DNA of 64,000 nt from Galeruca laticollis (GCA_963921935.1 OY998178.1:201160862-201224861), one strand, 5' to 3'; numbered from the stretch's first letter, positions 11,394 to 23,177 are shown. The notes: generated from the sequence alone by a model not told the origin. Translations and numbers: made by a program.

Positions 11394-11940
11394 TGGGCAA
11401 GGATTCGATGGCTCAGGAAGGAATTATTTTGTTTAGAGTGGACTGTAGAATTGTTGTTTCCTTCCTTCACTCTCGGGTACCTCGCAGAAGACCTTCGTTT
11501 TCTGGATTAGGAAGCTGAAGACATATATTCAATTGGCATTCAAACTCTTTACTGATAATCGGCACTTAATTTATTCTTTCCAATTTGTACAATGTTTATT
11601 AACTATGAAATGAAACTTCTTCTCGAAGAACAAAAATATATATTGATTTATTTGACATACAATCAATACAATGACATAACTGCGTTATTTATTTTTGGAT
11701 GACAGTTGTCAACACAATACCTACTTTTGTTTACATTTTTACGTGTCATGATGACTTATACCTATAACATTCAAAGAATATGAACCCTACACAGCAAGTA
11801 ATACATTTTATTTTTATGTACAGAGAAACTTTCAGATTTTACTGATTTTGATATAAATTTAGAGTTTACAGATAGAATATGACAAGTAAATATTTGAATT
11901 TTAATTACTCACTGTGAAGAATTCTCATAAATTCTGAACA
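11394..11940 (-). repeat. BEL/Pao-1 LTR (3' LTR in coding sense), 547 bp
   Basis: Begins TGGGCAAGG and ends TTCTGAACA (TG...CA). By eye it differs from the LTR at 18781-19327 at about five positions, roughly 99% identity. Outer flank ACCAC is the left half of the 5-bp target duplication. Confidence 0.93.
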
Positions 11941-11953
11941 TACTGCCCGGCTT
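11941..11953 (-). promoter_or_regulatory. Polypurine tract of BEL-1
   Basis: On the minus strand the bases directly before the 3' LTR read GAAGCCGGGCAGTA. Position and purine richness fit the second-strand primer, though two C residues interrupt it. Confidence 0.55.
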
Positions 11954-12376
11954 CGAACAAACAAGAGAACTATTTCAAATGAATATTGGAACGTCACTGC
12001 ATTCACCAATTTAAAAGGTTAATAAAAATGACAATGACTACCTGTCACCATGGGATATCTATGATCCACATTTACAGAAATTAAATTTTAAAATGATTAA
12101 TAATAATAATAATAATATAAATGTTACGACCCTTCGTCTTATTTTAACAGATAAATAAAACAGAAAAACAAATGGTACGCGCCACTGAGTGCAAAATATA
12201 CCATAGCTATGGTTAACATTATAAAGGATTTTAGTTTCGCTACTGCGTGTGACCAAAATGAATATTGAGAAATATTGAGAAATGGTTGGGAACGCCAATG
12301 TATAACCGAACTGAATTGTTATTAAAATGATCAAGAGACACTGATGTTGTGATTATGTTCAATTGAGTTTTAGTCT

Positions 12377-14590
12377 CGATCATATGGGAGAGGGGATATT
12401 TTTATTATGGGTCGAATGTAGATACCATCTTTGGTTTTAATTTTTACCGATCTGACATTTTCGTCTTTTCCGACAAATGTTTGTATAACACGAGCTAGTG
12501 GCCAGCTCAGTGGTGGAGTTTCTTGGTCAAGAACTAGGACAAGATCACCCTCCAGGACGATTCTGAAGACGATGTAGATAAGCTATTTTCCATTGCTTCC
12601 AAAAACTTTGCTGGACCTTAGTACATTGTTGCCAAAATGATAATCTGTTTGTGGAAATTTCGGATACAATTGGCTCCAGATGAGCCGTTAATGGAGACCC
12701 GATTAGAAAATGACCAGGTGTCAGTGGATTTAGATCAGTTGGGTCATTAGACAAAGGATATAATGGACGTGAGTTCAAGATTGCTTCCATTTTAGCGAGA
12801 ATGGTTGACATTTGCTCGAAAGTTAAAGTATAATTGCCTACGAGGCGGACTAAATGGTATTTGGCACTTTTGATGGCGGCTTCCCAAACGCCACCCCAGT
12901 GAGGAGCACGTGGTGGGATATTTTGCCATTGAGATTCGGTAGCTGAAAGATAATCTTTGATGGAGTTGAGATTTGTTTGGTTAGACAGAAAATCATGAAC
13001 TTCTTTGAGCTCATTTTTTGCTCCTAGGAAATTGGTTGCGTTATCGCTGTATATGACTGACGGACATCCACGACGAGCTATAAAACGTTTTAGGGCTGCT
13101 AAAAATGCTTCTGTGGATAGATCTGACACTAATTCGCGATGAACTGCTTTTGTTACCATGCATACAAACAAAGATAGATAACATTTTGTGATAGGTGCTT
13201 TTCGAAGAGTCGAAGACTTGATGAGAAATGGACCTCCAAAATCAATTCCGACTTTTTGAAAAGGCCTAGCAATTGAAGTTCGATACGAAGGTGAATCTGC
13301 CATAATTTGATCAGCTGATTGAGCATTAAACCGATGACAAGTGACACGTTTAGAAATAATGCGTTTTACTTCACGCAAACCATTCAATGGCCAATAACGT
13401 AGCCTAAAATTTGATAATGTGGTTTGTGGCCCACAATGGCCTAACCGATGGTGCTCTAAATTTAACAGAAGGTTGACAATATAACACTTAGATGGTAGAA
13501 GCAATGGATGTTTTTGAGAATAACGTATGGGTGCATGAGACAACCGACCACCCACCCTTAAAAGTCCATCTTGATCTAAGAATGGCTTTAACGATAGTAA
13601 ATGTTTGTGTTTTAGATTCTTTTGATTTTTCATGAGTTGAATTTCATTTAAGAAGTATTGCGATTGTATATTTCTAATGATTAAATTATGAGCGTTGCTC
13701 AATTCTTGAGAGGATAGATTTTCTGTGAATTTACTAAAACATTTTACTGAGAGAAAGTTGTTTTTATGACTCACTTTAATTTTGACATTGTTCATGAATC
13801 TCAAAATGTAAGCTACCACTCTTTGTAGCTTCAGAAAAGATGAAAACTTATTAAAGATAGTTGACCAAAAATTTTCTTCATGGAGAACGACCGATAAAGA
13901 TGTTTTCTTAGATTCGGGTAACGAATTAACGAACGAAAAGGTGTCAAGTAGATCAAAATTTATAGTAGAATTAAAAAATATTTTTGGACCATGGAACCAA
14001 AAATCCTGATTTTTTTCATTTAAATTTCCTCGAGATAAGATATCTGCGGGGTTATGTGCAGATCTAATGTGACGCCACTGGAAATTTTGTGTTTTTTCTT
14101 GGATTTGCGATACACGGTTTGAGACAAAGACTGACCATTTGGAAGGATGGCATTTAATCCAAGATAAAGCGATTTGTGAATCAGACCAAAGATTAATAGA
14201 TGAAAATTGGATTTTATTTTCAAATATTTCAAGTATTCGAATAACTAAATTCGATAATAAAACCATAGCACATAATTCCAATTTTGGGATTGTTAGAATT
14301 CGACGGATGGGAGCTACTCGAGATTTTGCAGCTACTAATGAACAATGTACAGCATTGTCTATATAGACCGATCTGAAATAAACATTTGCACCATACGCTA
14401 ATGAACTTGAATCAGCAAAAGCATGAAGCTCTATATTTTTTATTTCTTTGTTTAGAAATAGATATCTGGGAATTTTAAAATTTTTTAATTGTTGGATGTT
14501 GTAACAGAATTGATTCCATTCTTGTAACACAGGCTCATGGACAATTTCTTTGTCCCAAGAATTTTTGCTGAGAACCCAAAGCGATTGCAT
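12377..14590 (-). pseudogene. BEL-1 RNase H and integrase
   Basis: A 681-codon frame covers RNase H (AFADSS near 14420, KLEL and SDSQIALSWIKCHPSKW, then NPADILSRG) and integrase. The integrase zinc part keeps the two histidines (HHRLGHCG) but the first of the CxxC pair reads Arg (KRVTCHRF). Core acidic residues are present in VGIDFGGPF, IYSDNATNFLG and GGVWEAAIKSAK. Near 12550 a frameshift plus small deletion (RLQNRPGG*) separates the end, which resumes as GDLVLVLDQETPPLSWPLAR and runs to about 12377. Both activities are required for reverse transcription and integration. Confidence 0.88.
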
Positions 14591-14653
14591 AATTAACTTT
14601 CCTTGAACTATAATTGGATTGACTAATCCTAGCGGATCATAACATGAAGAGAT

Positions 14654-15706
14654 TCAAGATAAGATATTTCGTTTTGTGATTTTTGGCAAATTTAAATCTG
14701 ATGGGGCTGTGATTTGAAAATGATCTGAAATAGGAGTCCAATTGAGTCCTAAAAGTTTGTAAGGAACGTCATCGAAATTCATATCTTTGATTTGAGATTG
14801 GGATGGTAAATTTAAATGAGGAGTGTTTGAACAAAACTTATGCAAATTGAACCCTGAATATTTCAATATTGAAGTGAGCTGTGTGTAGAGGAGGTCTAGA
14901 TCCGAAATAGAATTTACACCTGATAACACATCATCCACATATGTTTGATAGAGTAATGCATCTGACGCCAAGGTTTGATTACTGTTACGTTCTGCTATAT
15001 CCTTCAAGACACGACATGCTAGGAAGGGAGCATTATTCAATCCAAAAGAAACACAAGTTAATTCGATGCATGACAAAGGTTCAGAAGGAGAATTTCTCCA
15101 CAAGACATTTTGTAAGAAATTGTGAGTTGGGTTCATTTGAATTTGACGATACATTTTTTCAATGTCAGCCGTAAGAACATATTTAAAAGACCTGAAGCGA
15201 CACAAAATGTCAAATAATTCTGGCTGCACCCTGCCACCAGTGAGAAGAATGTCATTTAATGATACAGATGAAGTAGTTTTACATGAAAAATCAAAAACAA
15301 CTCTTAATTTGGTGGATACGCTGCTTTCACGAATAACAGGTAAGTGAGGTACAAAATACTTATTTTGATTATTTTCATTGGTAAGAGACAAATGTATCAT
15401 ACGCCAATGATTAAGAGACAAATATTCATCTATGAATTTTTTATAATTTTCAAATAATGCTGGATCTCGTTGAAATTTCTTTTCTAGAGAAAAAAATCTA
15501 TGTTTTGCTTTTAAAAATTAGTCACCTAATTTTTTATAGGCTAGAGGTTGGATTAAGGAAAGATCAACTTGATATCTACCCGATGGTAGGATTTTTGTGG
15601 TTGAAACAAATGTTTCTTCAGCTAGAATTTCATCTACAGACGCAATATAATATGTCTGGAGCTGTTCCTGAGTCCAGAATCGTTCTAATAGATTATTTAG
15701 AGATAT
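14654..15706 (-). pseudogene. BEL-1 reverse transcriptase
   Basis: Reading the minus strand from 15706, the frame gives the pre-RT region, the sequence KLRVVFDFSCKT, the fingers/palm LTADIEKMYRQIQ and the catalytic YVDDVLSG near 14940. A stop near 15523 (KKLGD*F) interrupts the N-terminal part. A second disruption around 14640-14654 separates RT from RNase H. Confidence 0.88.
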
Positions 15707-15709
15707 GGT

Positions 15710-16600
15710 TCAGCACAATGATGGAAATAGATGAGAGTTTGAATTATTGAATTCTTCTACGTTTGAGATAGATTTAGATTGAGATATGTGATTTATATTT
15801 GATAAGATTTGGTGTGAACTTATTTCGTTTAATTCACCCAATTGATATAGATTGTCTTGATTGTGACTAGATAAAGTGAGATTACTAGATTCATCTCCTT
15901 TTGAATGATGAGATAGATAAAGACTAGACAATTTTTGATCTGAACCTACTATTCTAGGTTCACCCATGATATATTTATTAGATGTATTACTTTGAGTACT
16001 ATTCGATGAAATGTGATACGAGTCTGAGATTCTCAACTCTTTTTGTTGAAATTGAGGTTGACAGATTAGATTAAGAGCTCTTTGAGGAATTGAGCCAGAC
16101 ACAATCCAACCCAGAGATGTATTAACCAAAACGGGAAGACCATGTCCCAATTTTTTTATCCCTAGTTGCAATAGATCATAATATAGATCTGCGCCAACTA
16201 GCATATCGATATCTGTTGGTAAATTAGAGGTTTTATCCGCTAAACGTTTCTTATAACATTCGGGAATTTTTAATGAGTCAGTTTTTATTTTTATTTGAGG
16301 TAATATGCGTGTAATGGAATTCTTTAGATTTGTCATATTGAGAGGTGAAAGTGATGTCTGCCATCTTATTAATGACATTGGGAGTGTTTAAAATACCCGA
16401 TACTTGTACATAGTGATTGTAAGGTTGACATTTTAATTTTTTGACCAAGGACGATGAAATGAAAGACATTTGAGAGCCACTGTCTAACAAAATTTTTATT
16501 ACAATTGGATTGCCCTCTTTATTTTTGACTATAACTTCGGCTGATGCTAGTAAAATAAAAGATTGTTTATTTGCAATTGTGGACAGTGACGTCTTTGATT
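15710..16600 (-). pseudogene. BEL-1 aspartic protease region
   Basis: The frame before 16490 reads ...PIVIKILLDSGSQMSFISS, the DSG active-site motif of the BEL retropepsin family. It continues in another frame from 16378 as TDIDMLVGADLYYDLL and GWIVSGSIP, typical of the conserved segment downstream of the BEL active site. The frame switch lies within 16278-16378, and there is another break from gag near 16600. Confidence 0.82.
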
Positions 16601-16601
16601 G

Positions 16602-18232
16602 TCAAAATGAATATGATGGGTCATTTTCAGGTTGATGATTGAGAGAGTAAAAATTTTGAGACATTTGGTGTAATGAATTTTCACTCGAAGGGTTTTTTTC
16701 CCAATAGTTTTGATTTGAATTAAATGAAGTTATCGTGTCATTACCGATTGGTTCATTTGACTGTGAGGCTTGAGATTGGTCGCAAAACGTTACATTTTTA
16801 CTAGGGTGTGATTTAATTTGTGATTGTGCTTGAATATCAATATCGGAGGTTGACACTGATAACGATTGGTTACATCTATCAGGTGGAACTAATTGGTATC
16901 TGGCGTCGGATTTTTGTCGACCTGAACTGTCGAAATTTTGTCTGTTAGTGTGATTTTGATAGTAATCGTTTACAATTCCGGAATTTGAAGATTTTCCATT
17001 GTTTAAGATATTTGCTTGATTTAAATGCAACAAGGTGTTGTGTTTTTTGTTACACAGGGAACATGTATTATTTGATTGACAATCATTGACAGAATGATTG
17101 AGATTTAGACAATTCCAACACAAATGACTATTTTTGGCATAGGTGTGACGTTGTTCGACGGATAACATGGAAAATTCTTTACATGAATAAATTTTGTGAC
17201 TGTTTTCATTACAGTAAACACAATTTTGAGAATATCTCTTGGGTTTTGATGAATAATTCCTTGTATTAACTTGTTGTGCAGTGTGAAATGAGACTTGCTG
17301 AGTTTTATAAGATTTATTCGGTGAATCTAATTTAGATGTGTGAGGTTCACGAGTGGATTTTTTCACATTTGACTCATTATATTTTGTAAAACCGTGCATT
17401 TTCGATTTAAAAATTCTAATAGTTCTTTTACGGTGGGTAATTCTTCCGTATCGCATTTTTCTTCAAACGATCGGCGAGTGATAAAGTCAAGTTTTTGTTC
17501 TATGAGTTTTGTGAGCAACGAATCTAAAAGTTTCTCTTTTGTCACATTTACATTTTCTAAATTTTGCGTTATGGAAACAATTTCTGCAATGAATGTTTTT
17601 AAATTCTGTATAGAACAATTAGATAATTCTGGTATTTCTAAGAGGCGATTAAATAGATTAATAACATTTTGTCTTTTATTCAAATATTTTTGTTCAAGAA
17701 GTTTTAAAGCAGTCTTAAGACTATCTTCAGATACATTTAAAGACTTGACAAGTTGAAATGGTTCGCCCCGTAGATATGACAACAAATAATAAAACTTTTC
17801 AGAATTCGATTTTAATTTTTCATTATTTACAATTAACGAGGTAAAGAGATCAATGAACGTTGGATAGTTTTCTGGCTTACCATCGAATGGCGGAATTTGA
17901 ATTGATGGTAAAATTATATTTGACGTGGTTATCGGTGTTGTTGGAGGTGTATTATTTGATTTAGATAACTTTTCAAGCATTTGATTTATGAGTGATATGG
18001 CGTCTAGATAATTATTTTCTATAACTTCACGGGGTTCGCGTAGACCTTCCGTTTCGTCTAATAATTCAATTTCATCTTGGGCATCGCTATATTTTGTGTA
18101 ATACGTTTCTAAGGATTTTAATCTGTCTTGTAATTTGAACTTGTCTTTGGATTCTTTATTAGCATCTATCCATTTCAGTATTTTTGTGATTTGAGCTTTG
18201 CTTGTAGCTCTAATTCTGGTAAGATTTTCCAT
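16602..18232 (-). pseudogene. BEL-1 gag with two zinc knuckles
   Basis: The ATG at 18232 opens a 289-codon capsid-like frame with the BEL gag pattern (QIPPFDGKPENYPTFIDLF, then YLRGEP). Near 17363-17400 it must shift frame to join the nucleocapsid part. That part has CVYCNENSHKIYSC and CWNCLNLNHSVNDC, both CX2CX4HX4C knuckles, then CSLCNKKHNTLLH. Capsid and RNA packaging are the expected roles. The shift is probably a mutation, because the protein beyond each stop is meaningless. Confidence 0.87.
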
Positions 18233-18763
18233 TACTATTACGAGATTTATTCACGGTAAAATAGAATTCTGATAAGTTTATTTCTCAAGATAACGGATGA
18301 GAAAAATGACCATTTATTTAAATATTTTTCAACGAGTTATATGTCGAATATATATAATTTGTTAAATTATTGACTATAAAATTGAAAGTTGTCTTATCTT
18401 TTTACTAAATTCTAGATCACTTTATTGTTAGACAAACTCTTTAACTAGAATAAATCTCAAGAAAAGTTTTTGTGAACTTTTGACAATGCTTAACTATTTA
18501 AAATTTAAAAAGTGTTTTTGACACACACTCAGATATTTTTGAGATATTTGTTTTTTATTTGTTTAGACACAAAAAGATAGTTTATCTGACCTAATTTGAT
18601 GTGGAAATTGGACATTCATACCTATTTCTTAGATACAACAGCAACAATTAAGACTTCGCATCTGTTTCTCTAGATACAACAGGACAGGACACTTTCAGAC
18701 CGGAACCGTCTGGAACTGCAAGCTTAATAATTGGATATCTGAGACTTTTAGAAAAAATTCATA
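18233..18763 (-). other. BEL-1 5' leader
   Basis: This 530-bp stretch between the primer-binding site and gag has no coding sequence. It is AT-rich and would hold the packaging and translation-start context of the element. Confidence 0.7.
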
Positions 18764-18780
18764 TCCTGCTCGAAGGACCA
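18764..18780 (-). promoter_or_regulatory. Primer-binding site of BEL-1, tRNA-Tyr type
   Basis: Directly adjoining the 5' LTR, the minus strand reads TGGTCCTTCGAGCAGGA. This is the complement of a tRNA 3' end ...TCGAAGGACCA, which is the acceptor arm I recall for eukaryotic tRNA-Tyr, with one mismatch to the expected CCGGC arm. Confidence 0.7.
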
Positions 18781-19327
18781 TGGGCAAGGATTCGATGGCT
18801 CAGGAAGGAATTATTTTGTTTAGAGTGGACTGTAGAATTGTTGTTTCCTACCTTTACTCTCAGGTACCTCGCAGAAGACCTTCGTTTTCTGGATTAGGAA
18901 GCTGAAGACATATATTCAATTGGCATTCAAACTCTTTACTGATAATCGGCACTTAATTTATTCTTTCCAATTTGTACAATGTTTATTAACTATGAAATGA
19001 AACTTCTTCTCGAAGAACAAAAATATATATTGATTTATTTGACATACAATCAATACAATGACATAACTGCGTTATTTATTTTTCGATGACAGTTGTCAAC
19101 ACAATACCTACTTTTGTTTACATTTTTACGTGTCATGATGACTTATACCTATAACATTCAAAGAATATGAACCCTACACAGCAAGTAATACATTTTATTT
19201 TTATGTACAGAAAAACTTTCAGATTTTACTGATTTTGATATAAATTTAGAGTTTACAGATAGAATATGACAAGTAAATATTTGAATTTTAATTACTCACT
19301 GTGAAGAATTCTCATAAATTCTGAACA
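18781..19327 (-). repeat. BEL/Pao-1 LTR (5' LTR in coding sense), 547 bp
   Basis: Partner of 11394-11940, same length and termini. Promoter and poly(A) signals are expected inside but none stood out clearly. Confidence 0.93.
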
Positions 19328-19332
19328 ACCAC

Positions 19333-19676
19333 TATTGAAGAAGTCAGGTATATATAAACTCAAATGTTCAGAATGTAATGCTGTCTATGTGGGTCAGACC
19401 TCTAGGAATTTTGAAATCCGATACAGTGAACACTTACGAGCATACAGATTGAAACAATCAGATAAATCCCACTACGCAAAACATCTACTTGACACCAATC
19501 ATTCATTGACACCTAACACAAAATTAGAAGTGCTGCATATTTATGAAAAGAAACAAGAACTGGATTTCCTTGAAGAATTGGAAATTAGAAGACATTTAAG
19601 AACCCCACAATATGACGTTGTCAATGAACAGTTAAATCTAGGGAGTTCTCCACTAATAAACTGTCTTCTTAAGTGA
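19333..19676 (+). pseudogene. Penelope-like GIY-YIG endonuclease domain (PLE-1, part 2)
   Basis: The frame encodes a GIY-YIG nuclease: SGIYKLKCSECNAVYVGQT, then an arginine in FEIRYSEHLRAY, a histidine in SHYAKHLLDTNHS, and a glutamate-rich end. In Penelope-like elements this domain nicks the target DNA. It is the direct continuation of 11104-11393, separated by BEL-1. The frame from the insertion point to the stop is intact. An ATG at 19335 is accidental. Confidence 0.9.
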
Positions 19677-20045
19677 TAATTGTAAAGACCAGCAGATATA
19701 GTTTTCCTGGTTTTCTATATCATTGCACAGTTATACTGACCTTAATTGGAAAAATGATATCCAGGATATCACCATAGGGCTAATAATATCTAAGCTTCAA
19801 TATTTGTAATATCACATCTTCTTTTTTCTATAAACATATATTAAGTCAATCACAAGTTAGGTCACTTCTTGGTCTAGCCAAAAATAGCTACAAAACATTA
19901 GGTAGGCGTCAAATGAAATGTAACTTCTGCCATTCTGACGATGATATTGATTTATCGAAACAACTGGCAATTTCTTAGAATTTTCAATAACTTTTATTAT
20001 ATTGTGGAATTAACTAGAAACCGTGAGTTTTATTTAAAACACTAT
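19677..20045 (+). repeat. PLE-1 3' UTR and terminal repeat
   Basis: After the endonuclease stop comes about 160 bp of UTR, then sequence (19843-20041) homologous to the right arm at 853-1038 and to 54325-54535 inverted. This links those two orphan fragments to the Penelope-like family. The end (GTGAGTTTTATTTAAAAC) matches the outer repeat end of copy A. Confidence 0.8.
19925..19982 (+). ncRNA. Hammerhead-like core, PLE-1 copy B, probably inactive
   Basis: CTGACGA at 19935-19941, stem II from ATAT-type words with an added loop, and GAAAC at 19957-19961 are in hammerhead order. The cleavage triplet reads GGC instead of GTC (ending 19968), which breaks the last stem III pair and the cleavage-site rule. 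Stem I pairs ATT with AAT. Confidence 0.6.
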
Positions 20046-20049
20046 TATC

Positions 20050-20526
20050 AATTATGTTAGATATACCAAAGTAATAATAATTTCCACCACCAAGAGGTTC
20101 AACACATGATTTTTGTGGGTGTTTTTAACAGAGTCCTTGCATCTTTGGGCAAATTTAGTAAATCTCCGATTGAAACATTTGATTTTAATAAAGAAAGTAG
20201 CTTATTTAGTGAAGTGTGTGTAATGTTTTCACTAATTGCCCAGCTTACAAGTTATTCATGCAGGCTTGTGTTAGTAGTTAAATGTACGTTTAATGCACTA
20301 GAAAAACTGTTTGAATTTGATGATGTTTGTTGTTGGGAAACTGTATTACAGAATTCAACGAGTGTACTGTGATATTAGATCTATAATTGTCCTTATTTTC
20401 ATTTCCATTCTTAGGAGAAAGAGAAATGACTCTTGTTTTAGATAATAACCTTTGTCTAGCAATTCGTTTAAGATGTCTAGAACTATAATAATGCTTGTTC
20501 TTTGGTAATGTCCTTAAATACTTCAT
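20050..20526 (-). pseudogene. Remnant of a multicopy arthropod protein of unknown role
   Basis: Minus-strand frames 20526-20290, then another frame, show IKYLRTLPKNKHYYSSRHLK, then WAISENITHTSLNKLLSLL, LPKDARTLLKTPTKI and finally, after a shift, LGGGNYYYFGIS. I recall this order (a WA.. start, LPKDARTLL, then GGxYYYFGI) from abundant insect proteins thought to be transposon-related, but I cannot name the family. At least two frameshifts and one stop break it. PLE-1 ends at about 20045, next to the GISNII segment, so PLE-1 probably inserted into it. Confidence 0.55.
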
Positions 20527-20898
20527 ACCATGCCAAGAGGATCAACATATACTTAAATTTATATTATTTTGACAGGATATTTGACGCCCAGTAGCATTCA
20601 CAACTCACCTCACAAGTTGCACTTCCACGTTCAAATTGGATATAACTAGGATTAAAATAGCTGCACGCGGCAAATAGTAACTTAACCTTACTTTCATTTG
20701 ATTTAACCTACTTCGCTTCTTCTTTTTCTCACTATACCTACCTACTTGTGATCTGGTTCTAAGTTTTTTTATATTTGTTGGAAGAATATGCATACACCTG
20801 GCCCGATTAAAAGTTTCGTTATGCAATTTAAGGGAAGAATATATGTATGAATATATACACATGCTGCAAATTTTATTTTCAACAATTGGAGTGGATGA

Positions 20899-20934
20899 CA
20901 ACTGAGGAGCAATCTGACAAAACGTGATAAATCC
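20899..20934 (+). repeat. Left terminal inverted repeat, unassigned DNA element
   Basis: This 36-bp repeat starts CAACTGAGGAGCAATCTGAC and matches the reverse complement of 23725-23760 at 33 of 36 positions. It contains the subterminal word GATAAATCC. No target duplication is obvious outside it. Confidence 0.8.
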
Positions 20935-21095
20935 GCTTTTCATTGTTATGAAATAAATGCAATAAACTGTTACATCGTGTGTCAGTTGATAAAGTATATA
21001 CATATAAATATTAAATAATAGCCAATGTCAAGTACATAAGTAAACCACAAGTTTAAATAAAAAATAACAATTAGTGATAATAATATTAAGAAAAA

Positions 21096-21185
21096 CAAAA
21101 TGGATTTATTGCGCTTTGTTGGTCCAATACGGATTTAATCCGATTTGTATGGTTTACTTTGGGATTTAGTGCGTTTTGTACATAG
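21096..21185 (+). repeat. Left subterminal repeat cluster
   Basis: Three copies of GGATTTA..GCG.TTTGT-type words occur near 21099, 21128 and 21160. A related copy lies in the terminal repeat on the other strand. Confidence 0.65.
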
Positions 21186-21378
21186 TAAATAAATGAACAT
21201 AAAAATGGTAATACAATAATTTTAATAAAAATCAAACAAAAATAAAAAATACTCCGCAGATATATATAATTTTTTTCTTTTATATATACTGTGCTCCGGC
21301 ATCCTCCTCTAAGCAATCACAGTGCTCGTCCTCTTGATCATCGTCATCATCACCTTCATGGTGATTCAGACCCTGGTT

Positions 21379-23177
21379 TCAATTAACGTTTAACAAAAAT
21401 CCTTTGTACCAACTTAGGGTTTCATTTTTTGCCCAGTCTTCTCCAAATTGCTGCTCCAAAAGATGTTTCAGACTTTTCTTCTTCTTTTCAGGGATAAAAT
21501 TATTAAGTGGTAGTGTCCCCAGATTAGGCAAATTCTTGTCTGACTTGCCCTTCTTCAATAGGTTTTTTGGAGTTTCGGAAAGGGTTTCAAATCTGAAATT
21601 TTGGTAGCAAAAAATTTCTATTGAATTTCTCCTTCCTTTTTTTAAATTAATTCTTTCAAGATCAAGGATACCATCCAGTTTTTTAAAAGTGTTTTGCAGT
21701 GATTTGATATCATATAGGTGCCAATCAACACCAAGTTCCTTCACTTCCCCACATTTTGAATATATATTTTTATACTCATCTTTAGTTTTTACGACGGAAG
21801 TTTTTCTTAAGAGCTTCTCCACCCTTCCAAAAACTCTGTCGGTGGGCAGAAAACTATGCCCACGAACTGGATAAGTAATTCTTATTTCCTTCAAATTCTG
21901 CGGCGATTTAACTTTGAGCCAGTAGTAGAGGGCATGTACTATGTGAGCATTCTTATTCTGGCCGCCACAGCCATCACAAAATAGTCTAAGAGTGTGTATA
22001 TCATCCAAATTGAGAGAGTCTAAGTGGTGCAAAAGGGCTGAACCGATTTGCACAGAACCTCTGCCAGCTTGGTCTTCGCTCCAGGTATAGAATGAAGGGT
22101 GCCTCGAGCCCATATCTACACAACAAAAAACGTAGTAACTAACTTGCTGTGCGTAGAATGCGTCTGATATTGGAGATCGAGGCAACGGCTGTACCTGTTG
22201 CAAATCAAAACAAAAGGTAAGCGAAGAAGGTGGATTTTCTTTAGACAGTTCATAAAAAGCTTTCGCCCTGGTTAAATGAATCTTTTTCTCCAAAACAAAT
22301 TCATTTTTCTTCTCATTACTTTTTTCCATCTTAATCTTATACTCCAACTTCATGCATGTACCACAAGCATCGGAAGCTGGTGAGGAAAATCCTATATGAA
22401 AGTCGCCTCTGAAAATTCTAGAAAACATACTAAGTGAAACTTTCATACTATCATTTTTTGTATTATACGGGCTATGGAGCTTCCTGATACTTAAACTAGA
22501 ATCCAGGTATATTTTCTTGGATTTAGAGCGATTATAGTGACTTTCTTTGCCCTTAAGGTTCCCGATAAATTGCTTTACACTTTGTATTCGGTCTGACGAA
22601 TTCTGTGATCTCTTGTCCCCTCCTCTTTTTTCGATAGGAACTTCCCCATTGTTTATTAAATTCGCAACACAATTAACACGTCTCGGAGATAAACCCAAAG
22701 CTTTTACAAAAAAAACTGTGGCAGACTTTAAGTGGATGCTTATGATGCAGACTTTTTAAAAAATAACTCACGTTAACTTCACGTTTTTTGGGTGCTTCCT
22801 TGACAGGTCCTCGTCTGCTGACTGTAACAGAACTCATTAAGTGGCATAGCCGAATTTCTTGGTCGCTTTTGTTACTCGTACTGTATATCTTACGTTTATT
22901 GCGTTTGATATCGGTCAATGTAATATTATTGCACTTGTATGTGCTTTTATTATTATGGTTGCATGGTCGTTGGAAATTTTTTAAATCAACATCGGGCTCT
23001 TGATATCTGAAAATCATAATATATTAATTTACACCCGTTTTCAATGCTCTAACCTATACGTTTGAGTTATAGTAATTTTATGGATAACTACCTTTTATTC
23101 TTCAACAATTCCTTCGCATTACGCTTAGTTTGTTTTCTAATTTTTTTGCCTTTGTCACCCACACTCACAAGATCCAT
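21379..23177 (-). CDS. Putative transposase, DUF7869-like arthropod family, one frameshift
   Basis: Exon 1 runs from ATG 23177 to 23092 (MDLVSVGDKGKKIRKQTKR). An 84-bp intron (23091-23007, AAAAG/GTAGTT ... TTTTCAG) joins in frame to YQEPDVDLKNF. Exon 2 has a Cys-rich N-terminus (RPCNHNNKSTYKCN), a helical segment ending SFFCKSFG, and, after a +1 shift in an eight-base T run (22709-22716), a 439-codon body. The body has a DACGTC motif, CFDLQQVQ (Asp near 165), FCDGCGGQNKN (Asp 242), RGHSFLPTD and FGRVEK (Glu 294), reminiscent of an RNase H-fold DDE nuclease. I associate this architecture with DUF7869-annotated insect proteins. The family name is from memory and catalysis is inferred. Confidence 0.7.

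Larger units (their letters stand above)
11394..19327 (-). mobile_element. BEL/Pao LTR retrotransposon (BEL-1), complete but broken
   Basis: Two 547-bp LTRs flank a minus-strand gag-protease-RT-RNase H-integrase order typical of BEL/Pao. The target duplication is ACCAC (11389-11393 and 19328-19332), and the insertion splits a Penelope-like element. A primer-binding site abuts the 5' LTR (right side) and a purine-rich tract abuts the 3' LTR (left side). The coding region has several frameshifts and stops although the LTRs remain about 99% identical. Confidence 0.93.

Noticed and set aside
17394..17756. 120-codon plus-strand ORF inside BEL-1
   Set aside because: It is the antisense shadow of gag.
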